Shown here piece by piece: positions 52,858 to 61,857 of a stretch of DNA of 64,000 nucleotides. Position 1 is the first letter of the stretch. Every line of letters starts with the position of its first letter. The stretch is from the NCBI RefSeq assembly GCF_011302915.1, contig NZ_CP049872.1, positions 2,232,001-2,296,000 of the forward strand, given 5' to 3'. Origin of the DNA: Thermomonas sp. HDW16 (GTDB lineage: Bacteria; Pseudomonadota; Gammaproteobacteria; Xanthomonadales; Xanthomonadaceae). The notes below the pieces were generated by a model, which saw only the letters and a list, made by a program, of their open reading frames with translations, had not been told where the DNA came from and ran no database searches. A program made the translations under genes and the position numbers.

Positions 52858-54888
52858 TCATGCGGGCAACTGCCCGGCATCCGGCACCGCCGGATAGTGC
52901 TCCAACACCGGCCCGAGCGCCTGCTTCAGCGGATCCAGCCAAGGTTCGAAATGCCGCCATTGATCCACGCCATCGCGGTAGATCGGGCGGCGCACCTGCT
53001 CCGAACTTGCCGTACGCACCGCACGGTCGTTCTCGAAGAAGCGCAGGCAGCGTTCGTCGAATTCAAGCCCGCAGTAGTCCAGCAAGGCGCGCACCTGAGT
53101 CTCGGTGTCGGTCACCATATCCTCGTAGATCACCCGGTGCACGCGACCGGGCAGCACGGCGTCGAAATGCGCCATCAACGCCACGTAATCGGCGTAGTAG
53201 CGCCCCATGTCGGTCAGGTCGTAACTGAAATTCTGGCCGCGGGCGAAATGCTGCTTGAAGTTGGAGAAACCGCAGGCCAGCGGGTGACGGCGCGCATCGA
53301 TGATCCTGGCATTCGGTAGGATCAGTTGGATCAGGCCGACGTGAGCGAAGTTGTTCGGCATCTTGTCGATGAAGAACGGGCGGCCCTGCTTGCGCTGCAC
53401 GCGGGTGCGCTCGATGTAACGTTCACCAAGTTCCTTGAACTCGGCCGGGTCCATGCCCGCGACGATATCGTGGTATGAGGTCGTTTCCGGATTCTCTACC
53501 TTGGCGCGCAGGTCGCGGGTGATGGCGATGATGTCCGGCAACTCCATCGTCGCTTCCACCTGCGGGTGGCTGGACAGGATTTGCTCGATCAGGGTGGAGC
53601 CTGCGCGCGGCATGCCGACGATGAACACGGGCGCCGGGTCGTCATGGCCAACACCGGCGCGCTCGGCGAAGAACTCGCGTGTGTATGTCGCTTGCGCACG
53701 ACACTTGCGCTGCGTGTTCTGCCCTGCATCGTACGGCAGCTGCTTGCGCCGCAACGCATTGCCGCTGGCGTAGTGGGCGAAGGATGCGGCGTACTCGCCA
53801 GTGTCTTCCAGCGCCTTGCCCAGCGCAAACTCGAAATGCAGGCGCTGGTCGTCGTCGAGATCGCCGTGTTGCAGCTGCTGTTGCATCGCCGCGATATCGC
53901 CGGCATCGAAACGCACGGTCTTGAGATTGGCCAGACTCCACCACGCCCCACCAAACGCAGGATTGAGTTCGATCGCGCGCCGGTAGGCGATGACCGCGCG
54001 GTCGGTGCGCCCCTCGGTCTTGAGCGCATGGCCAAGGCTCATCCACACCCGTGGCTCCTTCGGCCGCTTGTCGAGGATGGATTCGTACAGGCGGATCGCA
54101 CTGCCATAGTTGCCAAGCTTGCCCAGCACCACCGCCTTGAGGTTCTGCAGATTCGGGTTTTCCTCATCCAAAGCCAATAGGCTCTCCACTTCGACAAGTG
54201 CGTCCTCGTGGCGGTTGCAGCGATCCAGCACCAGCGCGTAGTTATGGCGAGCCATCGCAAAACCCGGTGCCAGTTGCAGGCAATGTTCGAGCAGGCCCAG
54301 GGCTTGCTCGTTGCGCCCGATCCGTGCACCGAGCTCGGCCAACATGCGCATCGCCGCCACATCGTCGGGCCGGGCGCGGAGGCGGTCGCGCAGGCGTTGC
54401 TCGGCAGCGGGCAGATCGCCGGAGTTGAGGGCGAGTGCCGCCGCCATCAAGTCAGGATCGTGCTTGCCGTTGCGTGCGTGCATCAGGTATGCGGCGGCGG
54501 CGCGCTTACGCTGTCCGGCGGCGTCCAACAGGCTGGCCAAACCGAGCCAAGCTCCCGGCAAATCCGGCCGCAAGCGGACGGCGTGCTCGATCGAAGCGAT
54601 CGCATCATCGTGGCGATGCAACGCCGCCAGCACGATGCCCAGTTCGAGATGCACGCGCGCCGCGGCCGGCTGTTCTGCTGCAAGCGGTTCAAGTGTGGAC
54701 AGAGCTTCTGTGTGCGCGCCCTGCGCGCCTTGCGCCATGCCGAGGACGAGCCGGCCGCCCGGATCGCCCGGCACGGCGAGCAGTATCTGCCGCGCCTGCT
54801 CCGCGGCGAGCCCCGGATCTTGTGCCAGCAAGCGCATCGCATGGGTCAGCGCGGCATCGACGCTGGTGGTCTGCTGTGCGTCGTCCAT
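52858..54888 (-). CDS. TPR-sulfotransferase fusion protein
   Basis: 676 aa. The first about 340 residues are TPR repeats (ARVHLELGIVLAALHRHDDAI, PRVWMSLGHALKTEGRTDRAV). The C-terminal half is a sulfotransferase with the PAPS-binding 5' loop FIVGMPRAGSTLIEQILSSHP and a 3' segment near DARRHPLACGFSNF. Such TPR/sulfotransferases resemble tyrosylprotein sulfotransferases; substrate unknown. It lies between a GFA protein gene and the TonB receptor, so the three are probably one operon. Confidence 0.9.
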   Translation of the reverse strand: MDDAQQTTSVDAALTHAMRLLAQDPGLAAEQARQILLAVPGDPGGRLVLGMAQGAQGAHTEALSTLEPLAAEQPAAARVHLELGIVLAALHRHDDAIASIEHAVRLRPDLPGAWLGLASLLDAAGQRKRAAAAYLMHARNGKHDPDLMAAALALNSGDLPAAEQRLRDRLRARPDDVAAMRMLAELGARIGRNEQALGLLEHCLQLAPGFAMARHNYALVLDRCNRHEDALVEVESLLALDEENPNLQNLKAVVLGKLGNYGSAIRLYESILDKRPKEPRVWMSLGHALKTEGRTDRAVIAYRRAIELNPAFGGAWWSLANLKTVRFDAGDIAAMQQQLQHGDLDDDQRLHFEFALGKALEDTGEYAASFAHYASGNALRRKQLPYDAGQNTQRKCRAQATYTREFFAERAGVGHDDPAPVFIVGMPRAGSTLIEQILSSHPQVEATMELPDIIAITRDLRAKVENPETTSYHDIVAGMDPAEFKELGERYIERTRVQRKQGRPFFIDKMPNNFAHVGLIQLILPNARIIDARRHPLACGFSNFKQHFARGQNFSYDLTDMGRYYADYVALMAHFDAVLPGRVHRVIYEDMVTDTETQVRALLDYCGLEFDERCLRFFENDRAVRTASSEQVRRPIYRDGVDQWRHFEPWLDPLKQALGPVLEHYPAVPDAGQLPA

Positions 54889-54892
54889 CGAT

Positions 54893-55243
54893 TTACAGGC
54901 TCGCGCCGTCGAACGGCACCACCTTCAGTGCCGTCAGGTCGATGCCGGGCAGGCAACGTACGTTGACCGCGACCGTGGCTTCGCCGGTTTTCGGGTTCAC
55001 GCCTTCGCCGAACGGCGCGCAGCCGCAGTTCGCGCAGAAACGATGGCGGATCGCGTGCGAATTGAAAGTGTAGGTGGCGATGTCAGCTTCCGGCGTCTGC
55101 AGCACCATCGCGCTGCGCGGGAAAAACGCCAACAGGCTGCCGCGGCGGCGGCAGATGGAGCAATTGCAGTCGATAGCAGTATCGACTTGCCCCTCGACCG
55201 AAAACGCGACCCGCCCGCAATGGCAGCTTCCCTGGTGAGGCAT
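54893..55243 (-). CDS. GFA (glutathione-dependent formaldehyde-activating/CENP-V) domain protein
   Basis: 116 aa. Zinc-ligand cysteine sets CHC, CNCSIC and CANC (GSCHCGRVAF, DCNCSICRRRG, HRFCANCGC) match the GFA family. Start ATG 55243 gives MPHQGSCHCG; the frame extends 18 codons upstream. Its stop is 4 bases before the sulfotransferase start, so they are co-transcribed. The reaction in this branch is not known. Confidence 0.9.
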   Translation of the reverse strand: MPHQGSCHCGRVAFSVEGQVDTAIDCNCSICRRRGSLLAFFPRSAMVLQTPEADIATYTFNSHAIRHRFCANCGCAPFGEGVNPKTGEATVAVNVRCLPGIDLTALKVVPFDGASL

Positions 55244-55342
55244 CCCGCACTCCCGCGGTTGACATGACTGAAGGCATCTTGCCACCGCCGTCGGCATCGC
55301 ACACCCTTAGGGCACTGATTGGCCTCCCGCTGGAACCTGCCC

Positions 55343-57523
55343 ATGCACATGAGCCGTGCCGCTGCCTGCTTGCTTGCAATCTCCTCGATGTGGGGCGCTC
55401 CCGCGCATGCCGCGTCGCCACAGCCCGCGGGCGCATGCCCCCCGATCCCGCTGGCGGGCGCCGATGCCGCCGCAGTGCGCATCCCCAGTGCGGCCAATGC
55501 CTGGGGCGGTGCGCGCACCGGCAGCGAAGCGACCTTGTCCAACCGGGTGGTGGCCTATTCGATCGACGCCGAGCTCGACCCGGTCAAGCACACGATCAAG
55601 GGCAAGCAGCAACTGACATGGCGCAACCGCAGCGCGCAGCCGGTGTGCAGCGTCTACCTGCACATGTACCTCAACGGCTTCAATGGCCACGGCAGCACGT
55701 TCATGACCGAGCAGCGTGCCAGCGAAAGCGGCTTCCGCAGCAATGTCGACACCAAGGACGGCGAATACGGCTTCATCCGCCTGGACAAGGTGGCGCAGGG
55801 TGGCGCGGCGGCGAAATGGACGTTCGTGCAGCCGGACGGCGGCCCCAAGACCGACCAGAGCGTGGTGCGCATCGACTTGCCGCAGCCGGTGGCGGCGGGC
55901 GCCAGCACCACGCTGGACATCGCCTTCTTCGACCAGTTGCCGCGCGTGGTCGCCCGTACCGGCTACTACGGCACGTTCCATCTGGTCGCGCAGTGGTTCC
56001 CGAAGATCGCCGTGCTGGAACTCCCGGGGGAACGCGGTGCCGTCGCGCCGCGCTGGAACGCGCACGAATTCCACCTGCACAGTGAGTTCTATGCCGATTT
56101 CGGCAGCTACGACGTGCGCCTCACCGTACCCAAGGGCTACACCGTCGGCGCCACCGGCGTGCTGAAGAACCCGCCTGTCGAGAACAACGGCAAGCTCACC
56201 CACAACTACGTGCAGGACGATGTGCACGACTTTGCATGGACCGCGGACACGCGCTACGCCAAGCCGCTGACCAAGGTCTGGAATGGCCCGAACGGACCGG
56301 TACAAGTCAGCGTCCTGTACACACCGGACTACGAATCGAATGCACAGCCGGTGCTGCAGGCCACGATCGATTCGCTGAAGTATTTCTCCGACACGCTCGG
56401 CGGCTACCCGTACAAGAGCGCCACGGCCGTGGTGCCACCGTACGGCGCGGACGAAGCCGGCGGCATGGAGTACCCGACCTTCTTCACCGCCGACAGCACT
56501 TCGCAGGATGCGCCGGGCACGCCAGGTCGCTTCGCGCTGGATTTCGTGACCGTGCACGAATTCGGACACGGCTATTTCTACGGCATCCTGGCCTCCAACG
56601 AATTCGAGGAACCCTACCTCGACGAAGGCATGAACGAGTACTGGGACCAGCGCATGATGACCGCGCGCAAGCAGGACATCGTGCTGACCTCACCGTGGCT
56701 GAAGCGCTTCGGCATCGGCACCCGGATCGCGCCGTTCGAAATGGAACGCCTTGGCGCCAGCCTGGGCGACCCCGCCGATCCGCTCGGCGACAATTCGTGG
56801 GAGCGCCTGTCCAGCGGCAGCTACGGCACCGTGTATTCGCGCACCGCCACTGCGATGCGGCAGATCGAGGCGCTGGTCGGCACGCCGGCGATGGAACGCG
56901 CGATGAAGCTGTACTACGAGCGCTGGAAGTTCCGCCATCCGTCGACGGCCGACCTGCAGGCCGCGCTGGCCGAAGGCACCGGCAGGCCCGACATCGTCAA
57001 TACCACCTTCGATGGCTTCATCTACGGCACCGGCAAGGTCGACGACCGCGTGACCAGCATCACCAGTGAAGAGATCCTGCCGCTGCCCGGCTACCGTGCC
57101 TACCAGGGCAAACAGGTACTGATCGGCGGCAAGCAGATCGACAAGGCCGTCGATGACCTGCGCAAAAAATGGAAGAAGGCGCATCCGAACGCCAAGGACT
57201 GGGAGAACGCGTTCCCCTATCGCAGCATCGTGGTCGTGCGCCGCGATGGCCAAGCCGTGCCGCAAACGTTGCGGGTGAAGTTCGCCGATGGCAGCCAGCG
57301 CGACATGGCGGTGACCAGCACAGGCAGCTGGCAACGCTTCAGTTTCGTCGGTCCGGCCAAGGCGGTCTCCGCCCAACTCGATCCGGACGACAAGATCCGT
57401 CTGGATACCAACGAGCTCAACGACAGCCGCACGGTGGAAGCGAACGGCAGCGCGGCACGCCGCTGGTTCCGCGATTTCACCATGCTGCTGCAATCCCTGT
57501 TCGCCCTGTTGGCAACCGTCTGA
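55343..57523 (+). CDS. Secreted M1-family metallopeptidase
   Basis: 726 aa. Signal peptide (about 1-23), then an N-terminal beta domain and a gluzincin domain. Zinc site is HEFGH (His405, His409 with catalytic Glu406), and the third ligand is Glu428 in YLDEGMNEYWD, exactly 18 residues after the second His. GGMEYPTFF resembles the GxMEN exopeptidase motif but ends in Tyr-Pro, so aminopeptidase versus endopeptidase activity is uncertain. Followed by a small membrane-protein gene. Confidence 0.92.
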   Translation: MHMSRAAACLLAISSMWGAPAHAASPQPAGACPPIPLAGADAAAVRIPSAANAWGGARTGSEATLSNRVVAYSIDAELDPVKHTIKGKQQLTWRNRSAQPVCSVYLHMYLNGFNGHGSTFMTEQRASESGFRSNVDTKDGEYGFIRLDKVAQGGAAAKWTFVQPDGGPKTDQSVVRIDLPQPVAAGASTTLDIAFFDQLPRVVARTGYYGTFHLVAQWFPKIAVLELPGERGAVAPRWNAHEFHLHSEFYADFGSYDVRLTVPKGYTVGATGVLKNPPVENNGKLTHNYVQDDVHDFAWTADTRYAKPLTKVWNGPNGPVQVSVLYTPDYESNAQPVLQATIDSLKYFSDTLGGYPYKSATAVVPPYGADEAGGMEYPTFFTADSTSQDAPGTPGRFALDFVTVHEFGHGYFYGILASNEFEEPYLDEGMNEYWDQRMMTARKQDIVLTSPWLKRFGIGTRIAPFEMERLGASLGDPADPLGDNSWERLSSGSYGTVYSRTATAMRQIEALVGTPAMERAMKLYYERWKFRHPSTADLQAALAEGTGRPDIVNTTFDGFIYGTGKVDDRVTSITSEEILPLPGYRAYQGKQVLIGGKQIDKAVDDLRKKWKKAHPNAKDWENAFPYRSIVVVRRDGQAVPQTLRVKFADGSQRDMAVTSTGSWQRFSFVGPAKAVSAQLDPDDKIRLDTNELNDSRTVEANGSAARRWFRDFTMLLQSLFALLATV

Positions 57524-57531
57524 GGCGCGCC

Positions 57532-58419
57532 ATGAACACGACTACTTCACCCGGTGCCTTCGCCACCCTCCGCTCTTCCCTTGGCCGTGCGCTGCAGTGG
57601 CGGCTGTGGTTGCTGTTCGCCACTGCCAGCCTGCTGTGCGCCCTGGTCGCTGCGCTTCCGGCATGGGACTGGCTGGCCAGCCTGCTCAATCATTCCGTGC
57701 AGGCCGACGCCATCGCCGCCGGCAAGGCGCCGGCGCTGCTGCTGGATGTACTGATGTCGCGCGACGCGCCGTACGGCGTGCTTGGCGAAAACACGCTCAC
57801 CGCGACAGCGCTGATGCTATTGCTGTCGCCGCTGCTGGCAGGCGCCACGGTGGCCGCCGCGCGTTCGCACAGCAGACTCGGTTTCGGCGACCTGCTGCGC
57901 GGCGCGGTCTCCGAATACGGGCCGATGCTGCGCATGCTGATCTGGTCGATCATCCCGATCGGCATCGCACTGGTCGTGGCGAGCGCGATCATCGCCGGCA
58001 ACGAGAACGCGCACGAGCACGCGATCCTCGCCTCTGAAGCCGCGACCGGCCGCAACATCGCGTTCTGGGTCGGCGGCCTGTTGTTCGTGCTGGCCCATGC
58101 CAGCCTGGAAGCCGGTCGTGGCTGGCTGGCCGCCGATGGCCGCCTGCGCTCCGCGCTGAAAGCTTGGTGGCGCGGCCTGAAACTGCTGTGCAAGCGCCCG
58201 CTCGCAGTACTGGCGGTCTATCTGGGCACCACCATCGCCGGATTGCTGCTGGCCGCGCTGCTGCTGCTGCTGCGTCCATACCTGGGTCATGGCAGCGTGC
58301 TTGCCTTGCTGCTGGGCCTGCTGCTGGGCAGTGCAGTCGCCGCCGCGCTGGCATGGAGCCGCATCGCTCGCCTGTTCGGCATGCAGGCGCTCGCCGAAGG
58401 CATGCACGCACGCCGCTGA
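57532..58419 (+). CDS. Hypothetical polytopic membrane protein
   Basis: 295 aa with about five to six hydrophobic segments (LWLLFATASLLCALVAALPAW, ALMLLLSPLLAGATVAAA, LIWSIIPIGIALVVASAIIAG, IAGLLLAALLLLL, LALLLGLLLGSAVAAAL). Nine bases downstream of the M1 peptidase gene and probably in its operon. No functional motif. Confidence 0.78.
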   Translation: MNTTTSPGAFATLRSSLGRALQWRLWLLFATASLLCALVAALPAWDWLASLLNHSVQADAIAAGKAPALLLDVLMSRDAPYGVLGENTLTATALMLLLSPLLAGATVAAARSHSRLGFGDLLRGAVSEYGPMLRMLIWSIIPIGIALVVASAIIAGNENAHEHAILASEAATGRNIAFWVGGLLFVLAHASLEAGRGWLAADGRLRSALKAWWRGLKLLCKRPLAVLAVYLGTTIAGLLLAALLLLLRPYLGHGSVLALLLGLLLGSAVAAALAWSRIARLFGMQALAEGMHARR

Positions 58420-58494
58420 GCCCATCGCCCGCGACAAGCCGTGCTGCCCGGATTAACATGCCAGGCAGCACACGCGGACGCTTGGGGAGGCGAC

Positions 58495-59145
58495 GTGGCC
58501 CTGTTCGATTTCTTCAAACGCAAGATCCGGCCACGGCCCACGCCTGCGTCGGGCCCGGAGCCTGCACCGGTTCCACAACCACAACCACAACCACAACCGC
58601 AACCACGAACCGAACCGGTTGACGAGGAAGCCGTCGATTTCCTGCCCGATCTTGCGCCGGTCGCGCTACCCGAACATGACGGCCCGGAACGCCGCAACCG
58701 CGTGCGCCGCAATGCGCCCGCCGGCACCCGCGTGCTGGTGGTCGACGATTCGGCCACCATCGTGGCACTGCTCAAGCGCATGCTGCAGCAGAACAATTAC
58801 GAAGTACTGGAAGCTTTCGATGCCGAAAACGGCATCGAGATCGCCCGCCGTGAAGTGCCCGACCTGATCTTCCTCGACATCGTCCTGCCTGGCATGGACG
58901 GCTTCAACGCGCTGCGCACGCTGCGCCGCGACCCGATCACCAAGAACGTGCCGATCATCATGATCAGCGGCAACGCGCAGGCGACCGAGCAGTTCTACGT
59001 GCAGCGGATCGGCGCCGACGATTTCATGAAGAAACCGTTCTCGCGCGCCGAGGTGTTCAACCGGATCGAGGCACTGCTGGACGAGGACAACATCCCGCGC
59101 CACCAGCGCCGCAGTGGACGGGCGCCGGCCGAAGCGGACGCGTGA
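58495..59145 (+). CDS. Response regulator, single receiver domain with Pro/Gln linker
   Basis: 216 aa from GTG (GGGGAGG ribosome site). Residues 1-10 VALFDFFKRK, then a (Pro-Gln)n linker at about 27-37 and an acidic stretch. The receiver domain (about 78-205) has Asp84/Asp85, phospho-acceptor Asp128 (LIFLDIVLPGMDG), Ser in MISGN and Lys in FMKKPF. No output domain, so it acts by protein contact, like PilG/PilH/CheY types. No histidine kinase gene is adjacent. Confidence 0.9.
   Translation: MALFDFFKRKIRPRPTPASGPEPAPVPQPQPQPQPQPRTEPVDEEAVDFLPDLAPVALPEHDGPERRNRVRRNAPAGTRVLVVDDSATIVALLKRMLQQNNYEVLEAFDAENGIEIARREVPDLIFLDIVLPGMDGFNALRTLRRDPITKNVPIIMISGNAQATEQFYVQRIGADDFMKKPFSRAEVFNRIEALLDEDNIPRHQRRSGRAPAEADA
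58573..58608 (+). repeat. Hexanucleotide tandem repeat (CCACAA)n encoding Pro-Gln
   Basis: Four perfect CCACAA units (58573-58596), then CCGCAA and CCACGA variants, encode the Pro-Gln run in the response-regulator linker. Unit length is a multiple of three, so changes in copy number would keep the frame. Confidence 0.85.
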
Positions 59146-59148
59146 GCG

Positions 59149-60804
59149 CTATTTCTTCTCCGCGGCAACGGGCGTCAACCGCAAGTCCTGGAAGTCGAAA
59201 CTGAAATCGGTCAGTGGCGAGACCGGCTCCATCCGCACTTCACGGATCCTGCCGTCCGGGTCCAGGGCGAAGTTGACGAAGGCATCCGCGTTCAGGCCGC
59301 GGTCGCGCCAGCGCACGATGAAGCTGTCGTGCTGCCAGGGTTCGATGTCGCCCAGCAGTTCCGCAGTCTTGGCAAACTGCATTTCCAGGCCCTTCGCACC
59401 TTGGCGGATCAGCACGTCGCCATACCACGGATCGCGGTAAGTGCCGGCGTATTTCGCCAGCGGCAGCGAGGGCTTGCTGGCGGCATCGCGCGCCGCCAGG
59501 TGCTTTTTCCAATCCTCGTCGGCATTGCCCTGCGCCTTCGCGTACGCCGCCGCATAAGCCTTGAGCCAGTCGTTGCCTTCGCGGCCCAGCATCATGTCCA
59601 GCGCGCGATACGTCACGGCGTTGAACGCCACCGCCAGCTCGGCACTGGTCAGCACGATCACACCGATCTTCTTGCCCGGAACCAGTGTCAGCCGCGAGAC
59701 CTGCCCCGGCCAGCCACCGGTATGCCAGACCAGCTTGTCGCCTGCATAGTCGGAGACCTGCCAACCCTGCGCGTAACCCAGGAAGTTCGGCACGGCAGGC
59801 GCCAGTTCCGGCACGCCGGGCTTGCCGACCGGGATCGGCGTCAACACCGTCCACATCTCGCGCTGGCGTTGTTCGGAAAACAACCGCTTGGCGTTGTCGC
59901 CACTGCCTGCGTACGCGCCGCCGGCCAGTTGCATGTTCATCCACTTGCCGATGTCGTGCACGCTGGAATACAGGCCGCCCGCGCCGGAGACGTTGCGCCA
60001 GCTGGTCACGCCCACCGGTCGCAGGTCCGCGAAATCGAACTTGGCATGACCGGTCGCCACGTTGTCACCCGGCTTGAGATCGTCGCTGTTGTAGCGGGTT
60101 TCGGTCATGCCCAGCGGCTGGAAGATGCGGCTGGACAAGAACTGCTTGAACGGCATGCCGGAGGCCTCTTCCACCACCAGTTGGGCCACCCCGAACAGGA
60201 TGTTGTCGTAGGCGTACTGTTCGCGAAAGCCGCCGGTCAGTGGCACATCCTTCAGGCGCTCCGCCACTTCGCGGGTGGAGTACGTGGTGGTGGGCCAGTA
60301 CAGCAGGTCGCCCGCGCCCAGGCTCAGGCCGCTGCGATGCGCCAGCAGGTCGCGGATGCGCATCTCACGGGTGACGTAGGCATCGCTCATGCGGAACCAC
60401 GGCAGGTGGTCGATGACGCGATCGGTCGTCTTCAGCTTGCCATCGTCCTGCAGCATGTTCAGCGAGGCCGCGGTGAACGCCTTGGTATTGGAGGCGATGG
60501 CGAACATGGTGTGCGCGTCCACCTTCGCCGGCTTGCCAAGTTCGCGCACGCCATAGCCGCGCTCCATCACGATACGGCCATCCTGCACGATGGCCACTGC
60601 GATGCCGGGTACATCGAACTGCTTGCGTACCGCCTCGACAAAGGCATCGAATTCGGCCAACTGCGCCGCGTCCGGCGTCATCGCCATGCGATCGTCGATC
60701 AATACCGGCTTGGCGGGAGCCGCCTGCCGCACCTGCTGTGCATGCACTGGTGCGCCGACGACGAGCGTGAGTCCCAAAGCGATCGCGAGCGTACGCATGC
60801 GCAT
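59149..60804 (-). CDS. Class C beta-lactamase-fold serine hydrolase
   Basis: 551 aa. Signal peptide about 1-22. Active-site SxxK at Ser105-Lys108 (ASNTK), YxN at Tyr199-Asn201 (YDN) and a later HTGG in place of KTG. A C-terminal extension of about 150 residues (LAKYAGTYRDPWYG...) resembles the DUF3471 lipocalin-like domain. With the HTG replacement this points to an esterase or D-amino-peptidase rather than a true beta-lactamase. Start ATG 60804; the longer frame is antisense to the DUF72 gene. Confidence 0.9.
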   Translation of the reverse strand: MRMRTLAIALGLTLVVGAPVHAQQVRQAAPAKPVLIDDRMAMTPDAAQLAEFDAFVEAVRKQFDVPGIAVAIVQDGRIVMERGYGVRELGKPAKVDAHTMFAIASNTKAFTAASLNMLQDDGKLKTTDRVIDHLPWFRMSDAYVTREMRIRDLLAHRSGLSLGAGDLLYWPTTTYSTREVAERLKDVPLTGGFREQYAYDNILFGVAQLVVEEASGMPFKQFLSSRIFQPLGMTETRYNSDDLKPGDNVATGHAKFDFADLRPVGVTSWRNVSGAGGLYSSVHDIGKWMNMQLAGGAYAGSGDNAKRLFSEQRQREMWTVLTPIPVGKPGVPELAPAVPNFLGYAQGWQVSDYAGDKLVWHTGGWPGQVSRLTLVPGKKIGVIVLTSAELAVAFNAVTYRALDMMLGREGNDWLKAYAAAYAKAQGNADEDWKKHLAARDAASKPSLPLAKYAGTYRDPWYGDVLIRQGAKGLEMQFAKTAELLGDIEPWQHDSFIVRWRDRGLNADAFVNFALDPDGRIREVRMEPVSPLTDFSFDFQDLRLTPVAAEKK

Positions 60805-60912
60805 GTGCCTGTGCCTCTTGTTGGATGCATCGATTATGCCGACGCGCGCAGGCCCGCGCGATGCGCCATCGGTCATGCATGGCCTTCCATCTTGTGGCGC
60901 TATCCTCGCCGC

Positions 60913-61737
60913 ATGGATTTGTTCAACGACACCACGAAGGCGACCCGCGGCATCCACGTCGGTATAGGCGGCTGGGCCTACGCGCCATGGCGCGACAACT
61001 TCTACCCGAAGGGCCTGGTGCAACGTCGCGAGCTGGAATACGCCAGCCGCCACGTCACCGGCATCGAGATCAACGGCACCTACTACGGCACGCAGAAACC
61101 GGCGACCTACGCGAAATGGCGCGACGAAACACCGCAGGGTTTCGTGTTCTCGGCCAAGGCGCCGATGCGGATCATGCAGTCGCGGCAACTGGCGAAGACC
61201 GGCCCGCAGATCGAGGATTTCGTGGGCGGCATCGCCGAGCTCGGCGCCAAGCTGGGCCCGCTGGTCTGGCAGTTCGATGCCGGCGCCAAGCTGGAACGCG
61301 AGTCCTTCACCGCGTTCTGCGATCTGTTGCCGCGCGAAGCGAATGGTCGCGTGCTGCGGCATGTGCTGGATGTGCGTGATCCCGCGTTTGTCGATGCCGA
61401 TTACCTCGCGCTGGCGCGCCAGCATGGCTTCGCCACCGTGCTCACCGATTCGCCGGACTACCCGTCCTTCGCCGACATCACCACCGATTTCGTCTATGCG
61501 CGGTTGATGCGTTCGCGTGGCGGCATCGCCAGCGGCTATCCCGCGGATGAACTCGATGCCTGGGCACAACGCGTGCGACTGTGGGCGCAAGGCAGCGAAC
61601 CCGGCGACCTGCCGAAACTGACGAACGATGCGGTCAAGTCGAAACCGCGCGAAGTCTTCCTCTATTTCATCAGCGCGGCGAAGGAACGCAACCCCGCTGC
61701 GGCGATGGCGCTGATCGAACGGCTCGCCAAAGACTGA
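60913..61737 (+). CDS. DUF72 family protein
   Basis: 274 aa. The N-terminus HVGIGGWAYAPWRDNFYPKGL and the FEINGTYYG-like segment GIEINGTYYGTQKPATYAKW are characteristic of DUF72, a TIM-barrel family without established function. Divergent from the serine-hydrolase gene by 108 bases. Confidence 0.9.
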   Translation: MDLFNDTTKATRGIHVGIGGWAYAPWRDNFYPKGLVQRRELEYASRHVTGIEINGTYYGTQKPATYAKWRDETPQGFVFSAKAPMRIMQSRQLAKTGPQIEDFVGGIAELGAKLGPLVWQFDAGAKLERESFTAFCDLLPREANGRVLRHVLDVRDPAFVDADYLALARQHGFATVLTDSPDYPSFADITTDFVYARLMRSRGGIASGYPADELDAWAQRVRLWAQGSEPGDLPKLTNDAVKSKPREVFLYFISAAKERNPAAAMALIERLAKD

Positions 61738-61857
61738 TCGGCCGCAAGGCCATGCCGTTTGGCACTGCGCACTTGCCGGCACATGCCGCACGCTGGCCTG
61801 ACTCGAACGGGCGCGTCATGGACATCGCCTGCTGCAGCTCCCCAAACCACCGAGCGA

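Noticed and set aside
50282..52897. 871-codon open frame antisense to the TonB receptor
   Set aside because: It mirrors the receptor gene in a high-GC genome, has no family motifs, and the opposite strand has signal peptide, plug and barrel features.
58573..58608. CRISPR-like repeat
   Set aside because: The unit is six bases, contiguous and coding; there are no spacers or cas genes.
59149..60804. True class C beta-lactamase (resistance gene)
   Set aside because: The KTG motif is replaced by HTG and a long C-terminal domain is present, as in esterase/peptidase relatives.
60805..61791. Upstream extension of the serine-hydrolase frame (to 880 codons)
   Set aside because: The extension is antisense to the DUF72 gene; the signal peptide begins at 60804.
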